Positions 44,638-56,053 are shown, counted from the first letter of the stretch. The stretch: DNA of 64,000 nt from Athripsodes cinereus (GCA_947579605.1 OX388316.1:15255290-15319289), one strand, 5' to 3'. Program-made: numbers and translations. Notes: generated from the sequence alone by a model not told the origin.

Positions 44638-44648
44638 TTACATCACTA

Positions 44649-44656
44649 GTACATAT
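44649..44656. other. hAT target-site duplication, right (GTACATAT)
   Basis: Exact match to 40586-40593. Confidence 0.85.
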
Positions 44657-45033
44657 AATATACGAATAATGTAGATCAGCTAAAGAAAGCGATTAATTGC
44701 CAATGAAAATAGAATAGGTTGACAGTTATTCGGTTTTTTCTTTTTTGTCTTTGGTCGATTTAGGTAGGATTCCTTCCCTTTCCCCTTCCCCTCTCTTTTG
44801 CACAGACATCGTAATTAATTTACTTAATTTACTATTTATTCTTATATCTTTTTATATTTTATATATGTATGTATTTTCTTGTATATATTTTTATTTTTAA
44901 TTTGAATATTTATTATTTTTTGTAGTTTTTCTTCTTCTTTCGAATGGTTGGCTGGAAGATGTTGCTCTGCAACAAGTCCGCCATTTGACAGAGCACTGTT
45001 TTCTATTTATTATGTGTTTCTTGTACAAACTTT

Positions 45034-45656
45034 GGCACTATATGAGATGGTAGGCCCCACTGTTGTCAAATGTGAGATTTCATAGGAAAAGTAATATTCA
45101 CAAAATTGTTGCCATATGTAGAATTATTTTTTGGTCACCACGTTTAATTATTTTTGAGCACCAAGTTTTTCGACACCAGCAAAGTCAAGAGGGTGTTGAG
45201 CAAAGTTAACATTCGAGTTAGATTTTATTTTTGCTGGTTTTATTTTATTTTTGCCGGCAAAAATAAAATAAAACCAGCAAAAATAAAATCTAATTCGAAT
45301 ACAAAGTTTAAGAAATTTGTATTCGAGCTAGATTTTATTTTTCCCGGTTTCATTTTATTATTGCCGGCAAAAATAAAATAAGCAAAAATAAAATAAAACC
45401 GGCAAAATTAAAATCTAATTCGAATACAAATTTCCTAAAGTTTATATTCGAGGTAGATTTTATTTTTGCCTAAAATCTACTTCGAATACAAATTTCCTTA
45501 AGTTTATATTCGAATTAGATTTTATTTTTGCAAATAAAAAAAAAGAAATATTTCGCCAAAAAATCCAAATAATATTATTGTAGCAACAATTTTCCTCCAT
45601 AGAAAACTATATTTGGCAGATATCTGACATTGGGGCCTACCAACTCAATGAGTTCC
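45034..45656. mobile_element. Palindrome-rich hAT-like non-autonomous element, 623 bp
   Basis: Imperfect 26-bp inverted termini sharing TGGTAGGCCCCA (45048-45059; complement 45631-45642), flanked by an 8-bp duplication CAAACTTT (45026-45033 and 45657-45664). The interior is dominated by three tandem palindromes. No coding frame is credible; the open frame at 45154-45381 is a by-product of the palindromes. Confidence 0.7.
45211..45540. repeat. Array of three related palindromes
   Basis: Unit 1 has 45-bp arms meeting at TTGCC/GGCAA (45255/45256) with one mismatch. Unit 2 (45321-45425) has the same centre at 45365/45366, with its right arm lengthened by an internal duplication. Unit 3 (about 45442-45482) is shorter, and a half unit follows to 45540. 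Linkers are variants of ACAAATTTCCTAAAGTTTAT. All arms derive from one ATTCGA-AGATTTTATTTTTG module. Confidence 0.9.
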
Positions 45657-45753
45657 CAAACTTTTTATTATGTTCTGTCAATAAAGCTTTATTATTATTA
45701 TTATTATTATAAGTCTAATTTATTTATAGGATGATTATCATACGATCTGATTT

Positions 45754-45969
45754 TTGTTTGTGAAGATAGTTTTACGATTTTATTTTCTTTTTATATCTTT
45801 TTCTGTGTATGCCTACATACTAAAAGGTGTTTATATTGATTACCCAGTTGTGGGTTGCTATGAAAGAACCTGGCAAGAACTTGTGGCAAGTATTCGTATT
45901 GCAATACTTAGTTTGAAGTGGTTAAACGTCATGGAAGCAGCAATGGACAGAGATTTTTGGAGTAAATAA
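45754..45969 (+). other. Unassigned 71-codon open frame
   Basis: Ends with WQELVASIRIAILSLKWLNV and MEAAMDRDFWSK. The amphipathic ending resembles the C-terminus of some LINE proteins but no firm match can be claimed; coding status is uncertain. Confidence 0.2.
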
Positions 45970-46284
45970 TACCAAATACCTACCAAAACGCAGTGTGCTC
46001 CTAACCCATCTAGGCCATGGGAAGATGTATTTATGTATGTAAACCTACGTATTGGAAGGGAGATTATCTTTATATTGATTAGAACATATTGCTTAATTGA
46101 ATTACACATTTTCAATTAAAGTTGATAGAAAACATTTAGGTAGATAAAAAATAGGTACGTTAAATATAAAATATTTTGTAAAAAAAAGTGATAAATTAAC
46201 TGTGTTTAGAAATATTAATATTTGTAATTATGTTCGGGTTACTATGAAATGCCACAAAATAGTAGTTTCATCATCATAATATTA

Positions 46285-46373
46285 TGTAGGTTTACTGGAA
46301 GACATTGCCTCAAGGCAATATGTACGCCTTTTGTACGAATTTATTTAGACAATAAAGTGTTTATTATTATTGT
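46285..46373 (+). pseudogene. LINE 3' tail with (TTA)n
   Basis: ATGTAGGTTTACTGGAAGAC, GCCTCAAGGCAATATGTACG, CAATAAAGTG and TTATTATTATT. Only a 3' UTR remnant. Confidence 0.5.
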
Positions 46374-46560
46374 TATGTATTTGACATCATTATGAGATGC
46401 ACTAAAACATTTGAAATAATTGTTTAAATACGACATTAATATTATTACTCCATTTTAATGATTGACATTGAAGTCTTCAACAAATGCATTTAAGGATATG
46501 TAAACACGTCTAAAGTTCACTAATTTTATTTTCACTGAATGAGTAAAACTCCATTATTGA

Positions 46561-46680
46561 ATTAAAAATTAATAAGTAAAAAACACTTATAGGGTTACAG
46601 GATAGTTACCCGAAACACGTGTAACTATTAATTAAACAAATTTAAAACTCTAAAGTGTTTTTTACTTATAAATTTTTAAC
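46561..46680. mobile_element. Foldback MITE with hairpin-GAAAC loop
   Basis: The left end ATTAAAAATTAATAAGTAAA and AAACACTT is mirrored by AAGTGTTTTTTACTTATAAA and TTTTTAA at the right end. The loop contains GATAGTTACCCGAAACACGT. The arms resemble those of the element nested at 48791-48934. Confidence 0.6.
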
Positions 46681-46982
46681 GTCTAAAGTTGACCATGACT
46701 ACATGAAATATATTCACATAACAATTTGTTATCAAAATCTCCTCATGAAACATTTTTATTTTTACATAGGTACATACTCAATATAATTATACCTACTGAA
46801 AATTCTAATTTTGACATTACATTAAGGGTTTCCCACCACTTTTCCCAGGTTGTTTTAAAAATTGTGTTCCTATATCATCCAGACTCAACGAAAAAAAGAA
46901 AAATTCCAAGGAAGGGGCTCAGGATTTGCCTAAATTTAGACAATAATGAGTATAAAAATTACTCTGGTGTAAAGCTATTGCT

Positions 46983-47229
46983 ATTCTACTATCCCGTCAC
47001 AGCATATCCCACAAGTGAGATGGCCACCAGACCAGCCGCATGCAATAAACTTGATAGTTTTCCTCTCCGTGCCAACACAAAATCGAGACATTTAGAATGG
47101 CTGGCTAACTTCATCGCCGAATTAATATGTAATATGTCTTTATTTTTACGAACACTTGCCTTTTACAGGGCAATCGAAAACTTACGGAAAAGAGTGAGGG
47201 GCCAATTCTTTGCCGCGTGATCCACGGCA
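46983..47229 (+). repeat. Repeat family B, most complete copy
   Basis: CTATTCTACTATCCCGTCAC, CCCACAAGTGAGATGGCC, CAGACCAGCCGCATGCAATA, CCTCTCCGTGCCAACACAAA, TTTAGAATGGCTGGC, CTTGCCTTTTACAGGGCAAT, CTTACGGAAAAGAGTGAGG and GCCAATTCTTTGCCGCGTGA. Serves as the reference order for the other copies. Confidence 0.6.
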
Positions 47230-47299
47230 CACTCGGCTATAAGGTGGCAATAATTTAATTTCTCTTAGTGAGTATAATAATAATCGGACTATTTACATG

Positions 47300-47395
47300 T
47301 GACGCCGTTTAATGATCCGTGACCATCTCAACGGCGCCGTGACTTCTCCCGAATAGCAGCGTCTTCAACTTGGTTCTAAATGTTATATAGTACTA
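47300..47395 (-). repeat. GCGCC-type repeat (family C)
   Basis: On the plus strand: TGACGCCGTTTAATGATCCG, CATCTCAACGGCGCCGTGAC, and AGCGTCTTCAACTTGGTTCT; same order as 21235-21330. Confidence 0.5.
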
Positions 47396-47399
47396 TATA

Positions 47400-48018
47400 G
47401 TATCATATTGTCAGATCTATCAATATTGGAATAACGAGTACGTTCTCATTGTTTGTGAGCATGGCTGTATGTGTATGTAAGTATTCAGTTTGAGGTCATA
47501 ATAGTAATAATTTATGACCTTGTATTTCCAAATTGTGTTGAAAACCGTTGGATCTATGATCCAAAATGATTGATCATAATTGGAATATCTCTAGTATCAT
47601 TCCAATCTTAAGTCAATATTCCAATGATTGGGTGTCAAATAAATATCAGTTGATTAGCTGTTAATGACTTTTTTTCTTTTATTCTAATCAACTTTCGTTC
47701 AATTTATTACCGAAACTTGTGTATGCAGATGTTTCGTTAAATTAAATACGTACTTGATATGATGATTTGTAGCAAAATGGCAAAGATTTCGTTAACGATG
47801 TCATAATTATTGTTAGAGATGTTTAGATGACAATAATGTGTGGGAGAATGATACAAGTTGAGGATGTGAATCATGAGGATATAAAAGAAATCATATTTTA
47901 CATTATGGTAAGTAGGTACAACACAATAGCATTAAAATGACATTTCCTTCAAACAAATTGTAAGTGAACGTAAACACGTAGGAATGTACATTTATCAGGG
48001 TTTCAGTATTCAACAAAA
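47400..48018. other. AT-rich non-coding stretch
   Basis: No feature could be supported. Confidence 0.35.
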
Positions 48019-48019
48019 A

Positions 48020-48252
48020 CTACTACTATACAAGTGGGGTAACCAGCAAACCAGCTTAATGTAATAAAAATGTAAGCTGTTCTCTCTTTTGTCAAAAATA
48101 AATTTAAACGTTCAGAATGGGTGGCAAGCCTCATCGTTGAAGTAAAGATGTATCTAAAATATTTTTTTTTCGAACACCTGCCTTTTCCTAGACACTTGAA
48201 AACTTACGGAGAATAGTGGGAGACCAATTCTTTTCAGAATGCTTCACGTTTT
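48020..48252 (+). repeat. Repeat family B copy
   Basis: ACTACTACTATACAAGTGGG, GTAACCAGCAAACCAGC, CGTTCAGAATGGGTGGCAAG, CACCTGCCTTTTCCTAGACA, GACCAATTCTTTTCAGAATG. Same order as 46983-47229 with small deletions. Confidence 0.55.
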
Positions 48253-48756
48253 TTCTATGAAGACCTAAGTTAACTCTTCACACATCAATCTTGGGCTTAT
48301 ATAAAGCTACATATTATCACCATTGACCATATGTATAAAACAATCATTACCACGCCATGAAAATAATAATAAAAAAATTGTGCAATATATACATAAGACT
48401 ACATACATCCAACACTCACAGCTACCAACGTTCAACATAATTATAACAAACTGAATGATGAATAGCAGAGTCAGAGTTGATGTTTCCAAACTGTCCATTG
48501 TAAAGCTGATACCTCATCTATTCCTGATGACGTTAATATAACATTAATAGGAAGCTTTGGCTCTAAAAAATAGTTGTTAATTTTAGTAAGGAGGAATAGC
48601 ATCTATAATCACAGCTCTCACTACTAGAAGGCAGACCTATTCTACACCGTATAAAACGACATATTAGAGGATCTTTCTATAAGGAATCGTAGTCCAGCTG
48701 AACTATATGCCCAAAAAATATGTTCGCTATCGACCCCATGTAGGAGTCACTAGTAT

Positions 48757-49218
48757 CACTGAGAAAAATGTTCACAACGAATCATTGGTAAATTAATTAA
48801 AATAAAACACTTATTAAAATAAAAGCCTTTTTCGCCAGCCTGATGATGAGAGCGGAAGCTCTTGAAAACCGGCTCGCGTCCAATAAAAAGTCACCGTGGA
48901 TATACTACTAATAAGTGTTTTATTTTAATTAATTCAACATGAATTTCCACCAAGTACCGTCGGTTGAAAATATCAACTGAATCATTGGTACTTACCATCA
49001 GATTAGGACCAGAGATAGTAGATTCAAACGATTCATTAGTACAAATCTATAATATTAACTTGTCACAAACAAGTCGTCGGTAAATTTACCAACGACTTGT
49101 TTGCGAAGAGTTAATATTATAGATTCGTACTAATGAATAGTTTGCACTATCTCTGGTCCTAATCTGATAGTACGTACCAATGATTCGTTGTGAAATGTCG
49201 TTAGTATTTTTCTCAGTG
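48757..49218. mobile_element. Palindromic MITE (family G) with nested element
   Basis: Ends CACTGAGAAAAAT and ATTTTTCTCAGTG. Arms carry GAATCATTGGTA, ATTAGGACCAGAGATAGTA and AACGATTCATTAGTAC motifs in mirror order around a centre near 49089 (TCGTTGGTAAATTTACCAACGA). The left arm is split by a 144-bp foldback element at 48791-48934. Confidence 0.75.
48791..48934. mobile_element. Nested foldback element with CTGATGA...GAAA loop
   Basis: 26-bp perfectly complementary ends (AATTAATTAAAATAAAACAC then TTATTA). The 92-bp loop contains CTGATGATGAGAGCGGAAGC then TCTTGAAAACC (48840-48868), i.e. a GAGAGC-GGAA-GCTCTT hairpin between CTGATGA and GAAA. Confidence 0.75.
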
Positions 49219-49391
49219 TAGGTATACACAGATGAGGTGTTAAGTAATTTATATTATGAAGATCTGTAATATGCTGTTTTAATGTTTAAATATGAAAGAA
49301 ACGGGAAAATAAATCCCGGTAATAATGAGTCTAGAACTAAATGTTGAAATCATCGTTTGCTTTAGATACACCAAATTGTCTACGGGCTCTG

Positions 49392-52024
49392 AGCCCGTAG
49401 ACAATTTGTACTTGGCGATCGCCTACAAACGAATTTTCGTCAATAACTGCAACAATAACGCATAATTATACGGTACGTGTAGTGATACGCTACGTCCTCG
49501 TTCGCCCACATTGCTACATCCAAGGACGAGCTCACAAATTGACACGATATCGTCCCACTAGGACGATCGCATCATATCATAATACAAAATTATCAAAAGA
49601 GAAGTTATCACGAACATGAAATCTATTATCAAATATTTAAAGAAATGAATTTACATTAATTGAATTTACATTAGTTATACATAAGAAAAGTATATATATA
49701 TTGGCTCGTAACCCCCAGCCTTCTATGTACAAAGCACATAGAAGACACATAGAATAGAAATTATATTAAAGAGAAAGTATATAAAGAAAGTTACAATTAT
49801 ATTTGCAAGTAAAACAGATTAATATTGGCTCAAGTTCATGTCTAGGTATGATTCTACTTGGTCTGTAAGAGGGATGTATTGTGTGGGTGACAGGTATATA
49901 CTTCAATTATACATATTGTACTCACCTGAAGTTCAGAGAATTTCTTATCCTTTGGTTTCATCATTTTCTTATGGTCATCATATCATTACTATAGATTATA
50001 TATAGGCAATTTAAGCAATAATGTTTCTTCTGTTAGCATATAGTATATTGTACAGATTCTACTTATTACTGTTCAGAGTAGAATTATAGATATATATATC
50101 CATATAAACGATCAAAAATTTATATCAAGTGGAACAAAGATTATCATAAGTACATCAGACCTTTCCAAGAAAGTGGATATTTTATTTCCATCAGTGGAGC
50201 CATTCATTTAGCTCTTTGTTGCTTTCATAGTGAAATAATCTGGTCTTTCATCCATTGGTTGGTCAAGGAATCGAACCTTTATGACATAACTACTCCGAGT
50301 ATAAACTAGGTTATTGGAAGATTATATACAAGGAGGCGAAGAGATGTACTTTAGCATTATTAAAAGTATTGAATCTACTTGAGGGTTTACAAAATGAATT
50401 TCAACAGAAAGATATCGTATGGTAAGTGATTCACGTTTATTGTACAAACATATATTACATAACTAGACAGTTATTTTCAAAGTAAATTTGTATGGAGACA
50501 TAATAACATACGTTGGTAATTATCAAATAAACCAACCTCGGTATTATCAATATAAATCAATACCTGGTTTATCATATGGTCTATAAACAATTAAATGGAA
50601 TCATTCATTCTTCAGTCAAACTCAAAATCTTAAATTATTACACAACGGAAAATAATATATAAGTTAGTTCAATGATAATATGAACTCTGTTATGGAAAAA
50701 ATATCATTATACAATATACAATAGCAATATAGTCACTTACAGATAGACAGGCGAGCTGTTGTTGAATAACACAAAGACGAGCATATTACTGATGACGTAT
50801 TTTGTACACATTGACGGTAGAAGGCAGGATCGTGAAAGAAACATACTCTGATGTATCTATGGCGGTCGCTGGTCAATCCAAAGACGTACAGGGGTGCGTA
50901 GGTGTTGCCAGAATCAGATGGATCCTGTCCTCAAGGCGGAAGAGATCACTACTTCTCAAGAGACATGGGATATCTTATACGTTCTTACAATATCCTCAGT
51001 GTAAAAGGCAGAAGGCGTCACTATTTCAATAGTCCTTTCAGAAATACTCAGCTAGTCATTTAATCACTCTTTTGACAAGGGTATGGACCGGAGAAGTTAC
51101 TAGAGGATTACCCAGTTCACATTGTAATGCGAGTTATATCGGTAAATCACCGCTACGCGATACATATGGACTACCCGCGTTGAAGAGGTATTCGTTGCAG
51201 ACTTCGGAACACATTCATGTTTTAATTTAATTTACATCACTGAGCAAGCATAAAGAACTGTTTAAGTGATTTGTATGATTCCTAACATTGGATAGTTGTT
51301 CAGAAACAATGGATTATCTAATTTCGCACGGATATGCAAAATGGCGGCAACAGCAAAAACCACGCCCAAAAGCACACAAATGCTACATCACTCAAAAAAA
51401 ACTCCAAATGTTATCTTAATATCACTTCGATAACGTAATCTATATAACTCAAAGGAAAAACAAGCCTGTTCACAACATTATTCTGTTTATCGATTACTGT
51501 TGATTATTAATAATTATTATTGTTCCTTGATATTGGCGGTAAGATTGGTCGCGCGGGCAATAACTACACAGATTTTTACAGTACATTATTAACGACACAC
51601 AATAAGAATAGTTTTAAGTACAACAGAGGGCAACACACTTGTTTATCACATTATGAAGTTAAGTACTATTAAATAATTATTGTTAGTATTATTATTGTGT
51701 CGGAGTTACGCACATCGCTGTTCGCGACTAAGGCGGGAAGGGACAAACCCTTCTTTCGTCCGACCTATGCCATGATTTGCGGGTAACTGATTTCAAAAAG
51801 ACGCGTTCTATTCAACAAACCGTTGGTCGGTTGCATCAGCCAGTCACGTGTTCTTTGTAACGTACAATTATTATTATTATTACGGAAGACTCATAGACAA
51901 CAAATGGATGTGGAACATTAGCTAGTACGAACTTCTCCGCAGCGATTATTTAATGCGTAGCAGTAGGTAGATTGTCGAAAAGTTCGCCAGTAGACGATCG
52001 CTAAGTACAAATTGTCTACGGGCT
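49392..52024. mobile_element. 2.63-kb element with long terminal inverted repeats
   Basis: The left end AGCCCGTAGACAATTTGTAC continues TTGGCGATCGCCTAC; the right end is the complement with a few differences, and weaker similarity (CGAA.TTTTCG) extends to about 50 bp. The interior is AT-rich. The longest open frame (50802-51032, 76 codons) has no known motif, so no transposase is recognised. No target duplication is evident; the left terminus abuts an inverted copy of its own first 17 bases (49372-49388). Confidence 0.65.
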
Positions 52025-52029
52025 AAGAC

Positions 52030-52850
52030 GTTTTATATAAAGTAATATTGCCTATATTACTTACTACTTTACAAATAATACTACAAGCAGTTATGAATTT
52101 ACCTATGTATTACTCACCTGTTGATATTCCGTAGCTAGTAGACACATACCTACCTACATAGTTAGTATACAAACTTTAGTGAGAATCGTTACTTTGTATT
52201 ATTAGCTACATCCGATAGACAAGAGAGTATTAGGTACCCATTATTACTATTATAATATTGTATCAAAAACATTTACTGAAATTATTGTAATTTTCTCTGT
52301 ACTATACCTACAATATACGTAATACATAGTACAAACAATCTAAACGATTAGTATAGGTATACTTACCTGTTGATTACTTTTTATAACTTGATACGTTACA
52401 GAACTATTATTTAGTTGATTGTTCCTCTAAGTGCTCCAATTTGTTGATGTAATAATACATTATAATAGGTACCTACTCACTGTGAATTGGTCTCTGTTTG
52501 AATAAACCGTAACCAATTTACGATACCCAGATAATTATATAGTTAGAAGTCAAAATACGCAAATTTATGATTTGTAAATACAGTACAAGGAATTATTATA
52601 TGATTTAGAAGTATCTAAGTGAATGTGTTTGTTTTGTGAAGCAACAAAGGAAGTAATTGTTTTGTATGCATTGTGTTATGTACATACCTAATATGAAGGT
52701 AATTTTACTTTTCCTTTATTGTCTGGTATTCTGAGAGAGTAAAACTCGAGGTAAAAAGAGAACGTAGAGGAATTATACCTATGTCTTATTTTCGACAAAA
52801 ATTAATATATTTCGTATGGAATTTGTTCGTGAAATTTCGTAATTCAAATA
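52030..52850. other. AT-rich non-coding stretch
   Basis: No feature could be supported; TAGGTACCTAC-type motifs are frequent. Confidence 0.4.
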
Positions 52851-52854
52851 GATT

Positions 52855-52950
52855 ACTTATGTCCATCCACTGCTGGATAACAGCCACTTTATCCACATAT
52901 CTACTTATCTTTCTCTCCCACCAACATCTTTTATCTGGAAACTGCAATTA
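52855..52950 (-). repeat. Possible LINE fragment
   Basis: GTCCATCCACTGCTGGATAA followed by CTCTCCCACCAACATCTT recalls the antisense of common insect LINE C-terminal coding (CCATCCACTGCTGGA). Weak and short. Confidence 0.25.
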
Positions 52951-52959
52951 CTATTATCG

Positions 52960-55900
52960 TCATATCATCGATCTATTTTGTATGATGTCTGCAAACTTTC
53001 CTGCAATTAAAGATTAATATGGGTTAATATAATAATTTAGACTGTTAGGTATATCCATTGGAATATATTGCCACTAGGCTCGCTAGTATCACACCTAATG
53101 GAATGCCATTAGTGTCTCCAGAAAAATATATTTTACGCTTCTAGATCCGAGACGAGTAGGTACCTAAATAAGAAATTTAATAAATTTTAGTCGGCCAAAA
53201 TCAAAAATGTCTATACACCAACCAACAATCGATATTCAACTTTGAATGTACCTACATTGAAACCAGGATATTTTATAACTATGGGATACAAACAAATGAT
53301 TGTAATTATTTGAAAAATTAAATGTATGGTGTTTACAAGCACAGGATGGTTGTTTGTTAGTTAGCATGTAGGTTATTAACACTCACCTGACATCACGATA
53401 TATTATCATCATATTGTTATTATTATTATTAAAATGTAGAATAATCCAATAAAAAATAACAAAACAGTGATTTCCTATCAAACAAAATAAAATATATGCT
53501 ACTTCAATCGATTGAAGCGCACTGACTTGATTTGTATAGTTTACGAAATGTGAGTAGCCTCGTGGGACAACATAGAAACTATACACTATCAAATTGTGTA
53601 ATGATTATTTATTCGATTTTTTATCATGATTTTGTTTATAAATAACGCGTTATTTTCTTCTGTTATTTTTTCGTAGCATAAGGAAAAACTATGCATACCT
53701 AAGTGATTAAACAAAGGTTAATTAAAATACTTTCCGTGATTATAGAAAATTTAATTTTTCAAAAAGTTTGAAATCATCCCTAGAATATTTATTTTATTGC
53801 ATATGTAATATTCAATATGAGTGGAATGCCATACTGATGAAAACAGATGTTAAATATCTAAAACGTTACATTTTTCAAATAGTTCTTCTTGGAGAACACT
53901 TGTTAAATCCTCTGGGTTGGGAAAAAGTCTGGGTTTTAGTAAAAACTCGAAGAAATTTAAAAACACGACTTTTTTCATTGGATCATCTTGGTAGAAGAGA
54001 GAGATGACAATGCACAGACAAATGCTGTCAATTATTGAGCATAGACAATGCAGCACAGAGCGGCTCGAATTCGGCTCGCTCTGTGATGCCAAAGTCCTAT
54101 GCCAACAACTCACTCGAATACCTGCGTAACATTGTATAGTATAAAACCTATTTCGGTGATATTACGTACAAAACAATTCAGGGGATACACTTCTTACTGG
54201 TCGAATTATACAAGGAGAGATCAACGATGAAAAAAAATCGATCAATCCACCAATTATACGGGAATCGCTCGACTTAAATTATATGCTGTTAAAAAACAAC
54301 ACTGTTACAATATACAAATTATATGTTAGAATGAAATTGGTTCGCTTTTGTCTATACCTGGTCTATGAAGCACATACACACATATTATTACAGGTAAATT
54401 TAAACTATCTTAGGTATAGGTACCTACCTACTACTATTATCCATCTTCTAGTATTACTAGTACTAATGTTACAAACTATATGGTTTGAGCAGTATGTATT
54501 AGGTATGTACAGGTAAAATTATTACTGAACGTATGTAGTTTGTGTGTAGGTACTCGGTGTTTGTTGTACATGGAAGGCATATCCTATGCATGTTAATAGA
54601 AATTACTTTGGGCAACATGCTATTATTAAAATGGTCTACTCTTTTGTTTTTAATATTAGTATTTTAAAACTAGTATATAATGCACTCGATGTATCTTATT
54701 ATTTCTACTTACCAACCAAAATAAAATATAATAATACCTATAGGTATAAATTTTATTAAAATTGAAAATAGATGAAGGATAGGTAGGTATGTTTCCAAAT
54801 TTCGACAAAAATTGCATATTTTAGGGGAGATAATTTGGCATCACTCAATTAATTTTTTTTTGGAGTTGTCTATGTATAAATCTAAATATGGTTTAGTAAG
54901 ATGAACCAGAGAATGCCTATAGTAATTCACAACTCAAAAAAGGTAACAACTGTCATGTCACTCATTATTGGTTATACATAATAAATAAATAAAATATTGT
55001 TGAGATAATTATAAGCATATTTGAGTATAGATTAATTTCGAATCAAATGCTGTGCCGGAAACTTTACAGAAGACGCAGAAGGAAGGTATCTACATAGAAA
55101 TTGAAACATAAATTAATACAAAAAACAAAGAACGACAGACAAACAAATCTTCATATTTTATTTTTATTTAACAAATCTATTACATATTATTTAGTAATAT
55201 TATTACAAAATGGGTGCCCACGGAAATGAATGGGTTACCCATTCACGATATACGTATTATCTACCTACCGAAGATGGTCAAAAATAAAAATCAAAACCCT
55301 TCATTTTGTACACCTACTAATAAATCCGTAGCGTCTAGATTTTGATGTATTACGGGCACCTTATAAGTACCTACACTGTACGATGTATTTAATAACTTCA
55401 ATTAATTTTGTTTTGTTTTACATACCTATTATGATTATGATAGATATTCCCTAGTTACTCAATTTTGTTCTGCCTATCCCACTCTTCCTACCCCACCTGG
55501 GATACGGCGTAATGGTGTAGTAGGTATACTAATTTTGTTTTCGTGAGTGTATTAAAGTGTGTAGGTATAAGGAAATCTGTAGAAGGGTATAGATCAGTGA
55601 GTTGTTTGATCGGAAGATGCGGAAAAAGCTTAAATATGAAATATTGAGTTATAATTAGCCAAAGGTTATAAAATCAGCCAAGGAATGTTTGTGCACAGCG
55701 AAAGTAAATTTTATCAGTACATATTTATTTCAAGAAGTCTTAGACAGTAGACAACATGCTCAGAAAAGCCTTATAGACTGAACTCTATTAGTGTATAAAA
55801 TAATTAGGTTAGTTCTTGAAAACAAATAAATTAGGTAATCATTTTCTTGCTTTATCTATGAAAAAAAAAACGAGTTACAAGTAAGACTTTTTTTTAATTT

Positions 55901-56041
55901 AAAGTGTTTAGTATAAGGTGATAAGCATTCTTAAACATATTTAAAACATTGACAATGTTTGACAATGTCCTTATAAAACGAAAGACGTCTCTCTCAATAT
56001 AGAACATACAGTAGAAGAAAATATTTGTTTTTTCATTTCGT
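52960..56041. other. Long AT-rich stretch
   Basis: Contains a near-palindrome at 54053-54084 and a CCCACCTGGGATACGGCGTA motif at 55492-55511, a relic like the reverse of repeat family B. No genes are recognised. Confidence 0.4.
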
Positions 56042-56053
56042 TATGGCATTCTA
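56042..56053. other. Target-site duplication of LINE family I copy (left)
   Basis: TATGGCATTCTA, repeated exactly at 56337-56348. Confidence 0.8.

Larger units (their letters stand above)
40594..44648. mobile_element. hAT-like DNA element filled with LINE sequence, 4055 bp
   Basis: The terminal inverted repeat TAGTGATGTAACGAAT occurs at the left end and is exactly complemented at the right end, both flanked by GTACATAT. Inside each end are hexamer arrays of GCGAAT (40623-40694 and 44562-44637), facing each other. No transposase is recognisable. Most of the interior is a decayed LINE on the minus strand. Either a MITE-like hAT was invaded by a LINE, or a composite element moved as a unit; the TIRs and target duplication are intact. 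Confidence 0.85.
44930..45720 (+). pseudogene. LINE 3' end split by a palindromic element
   Basis: The left part (to 45033) includes GAATGGTTGGCTGGAAGATG and TTATGTGTTTCTTGTACAAA. The right part (from 45657) continues CAAACTTTTTATTATGTTC, TGTCAATAAAGC and (TTA)n. AATAAA followed by (TTA)n is the same ending as at 46285-46373. Removing 45034-45656 and one CAAACTTT joins them cleanly. Confidence 0.55.

Noticed and set aside
45154..45381. 75-codon open frame of Phe/Lys-rich repeats
   Set aside because: Created by the tandem palindromes; composition follows the repeat, not a protein.
48831..48900. Complete hammerhead ribozyme
   Set aside because: The core-like string is present, but stems I and III could not be closed and the base after CTGATGA is unpaired; kept only as a motif-level finding.
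50802..51032. Copia-like RNase H in the long-TIR element
   Set aside because: The opening YSD looked suggestive, but the following motifs of the domain are absent in all three frames.
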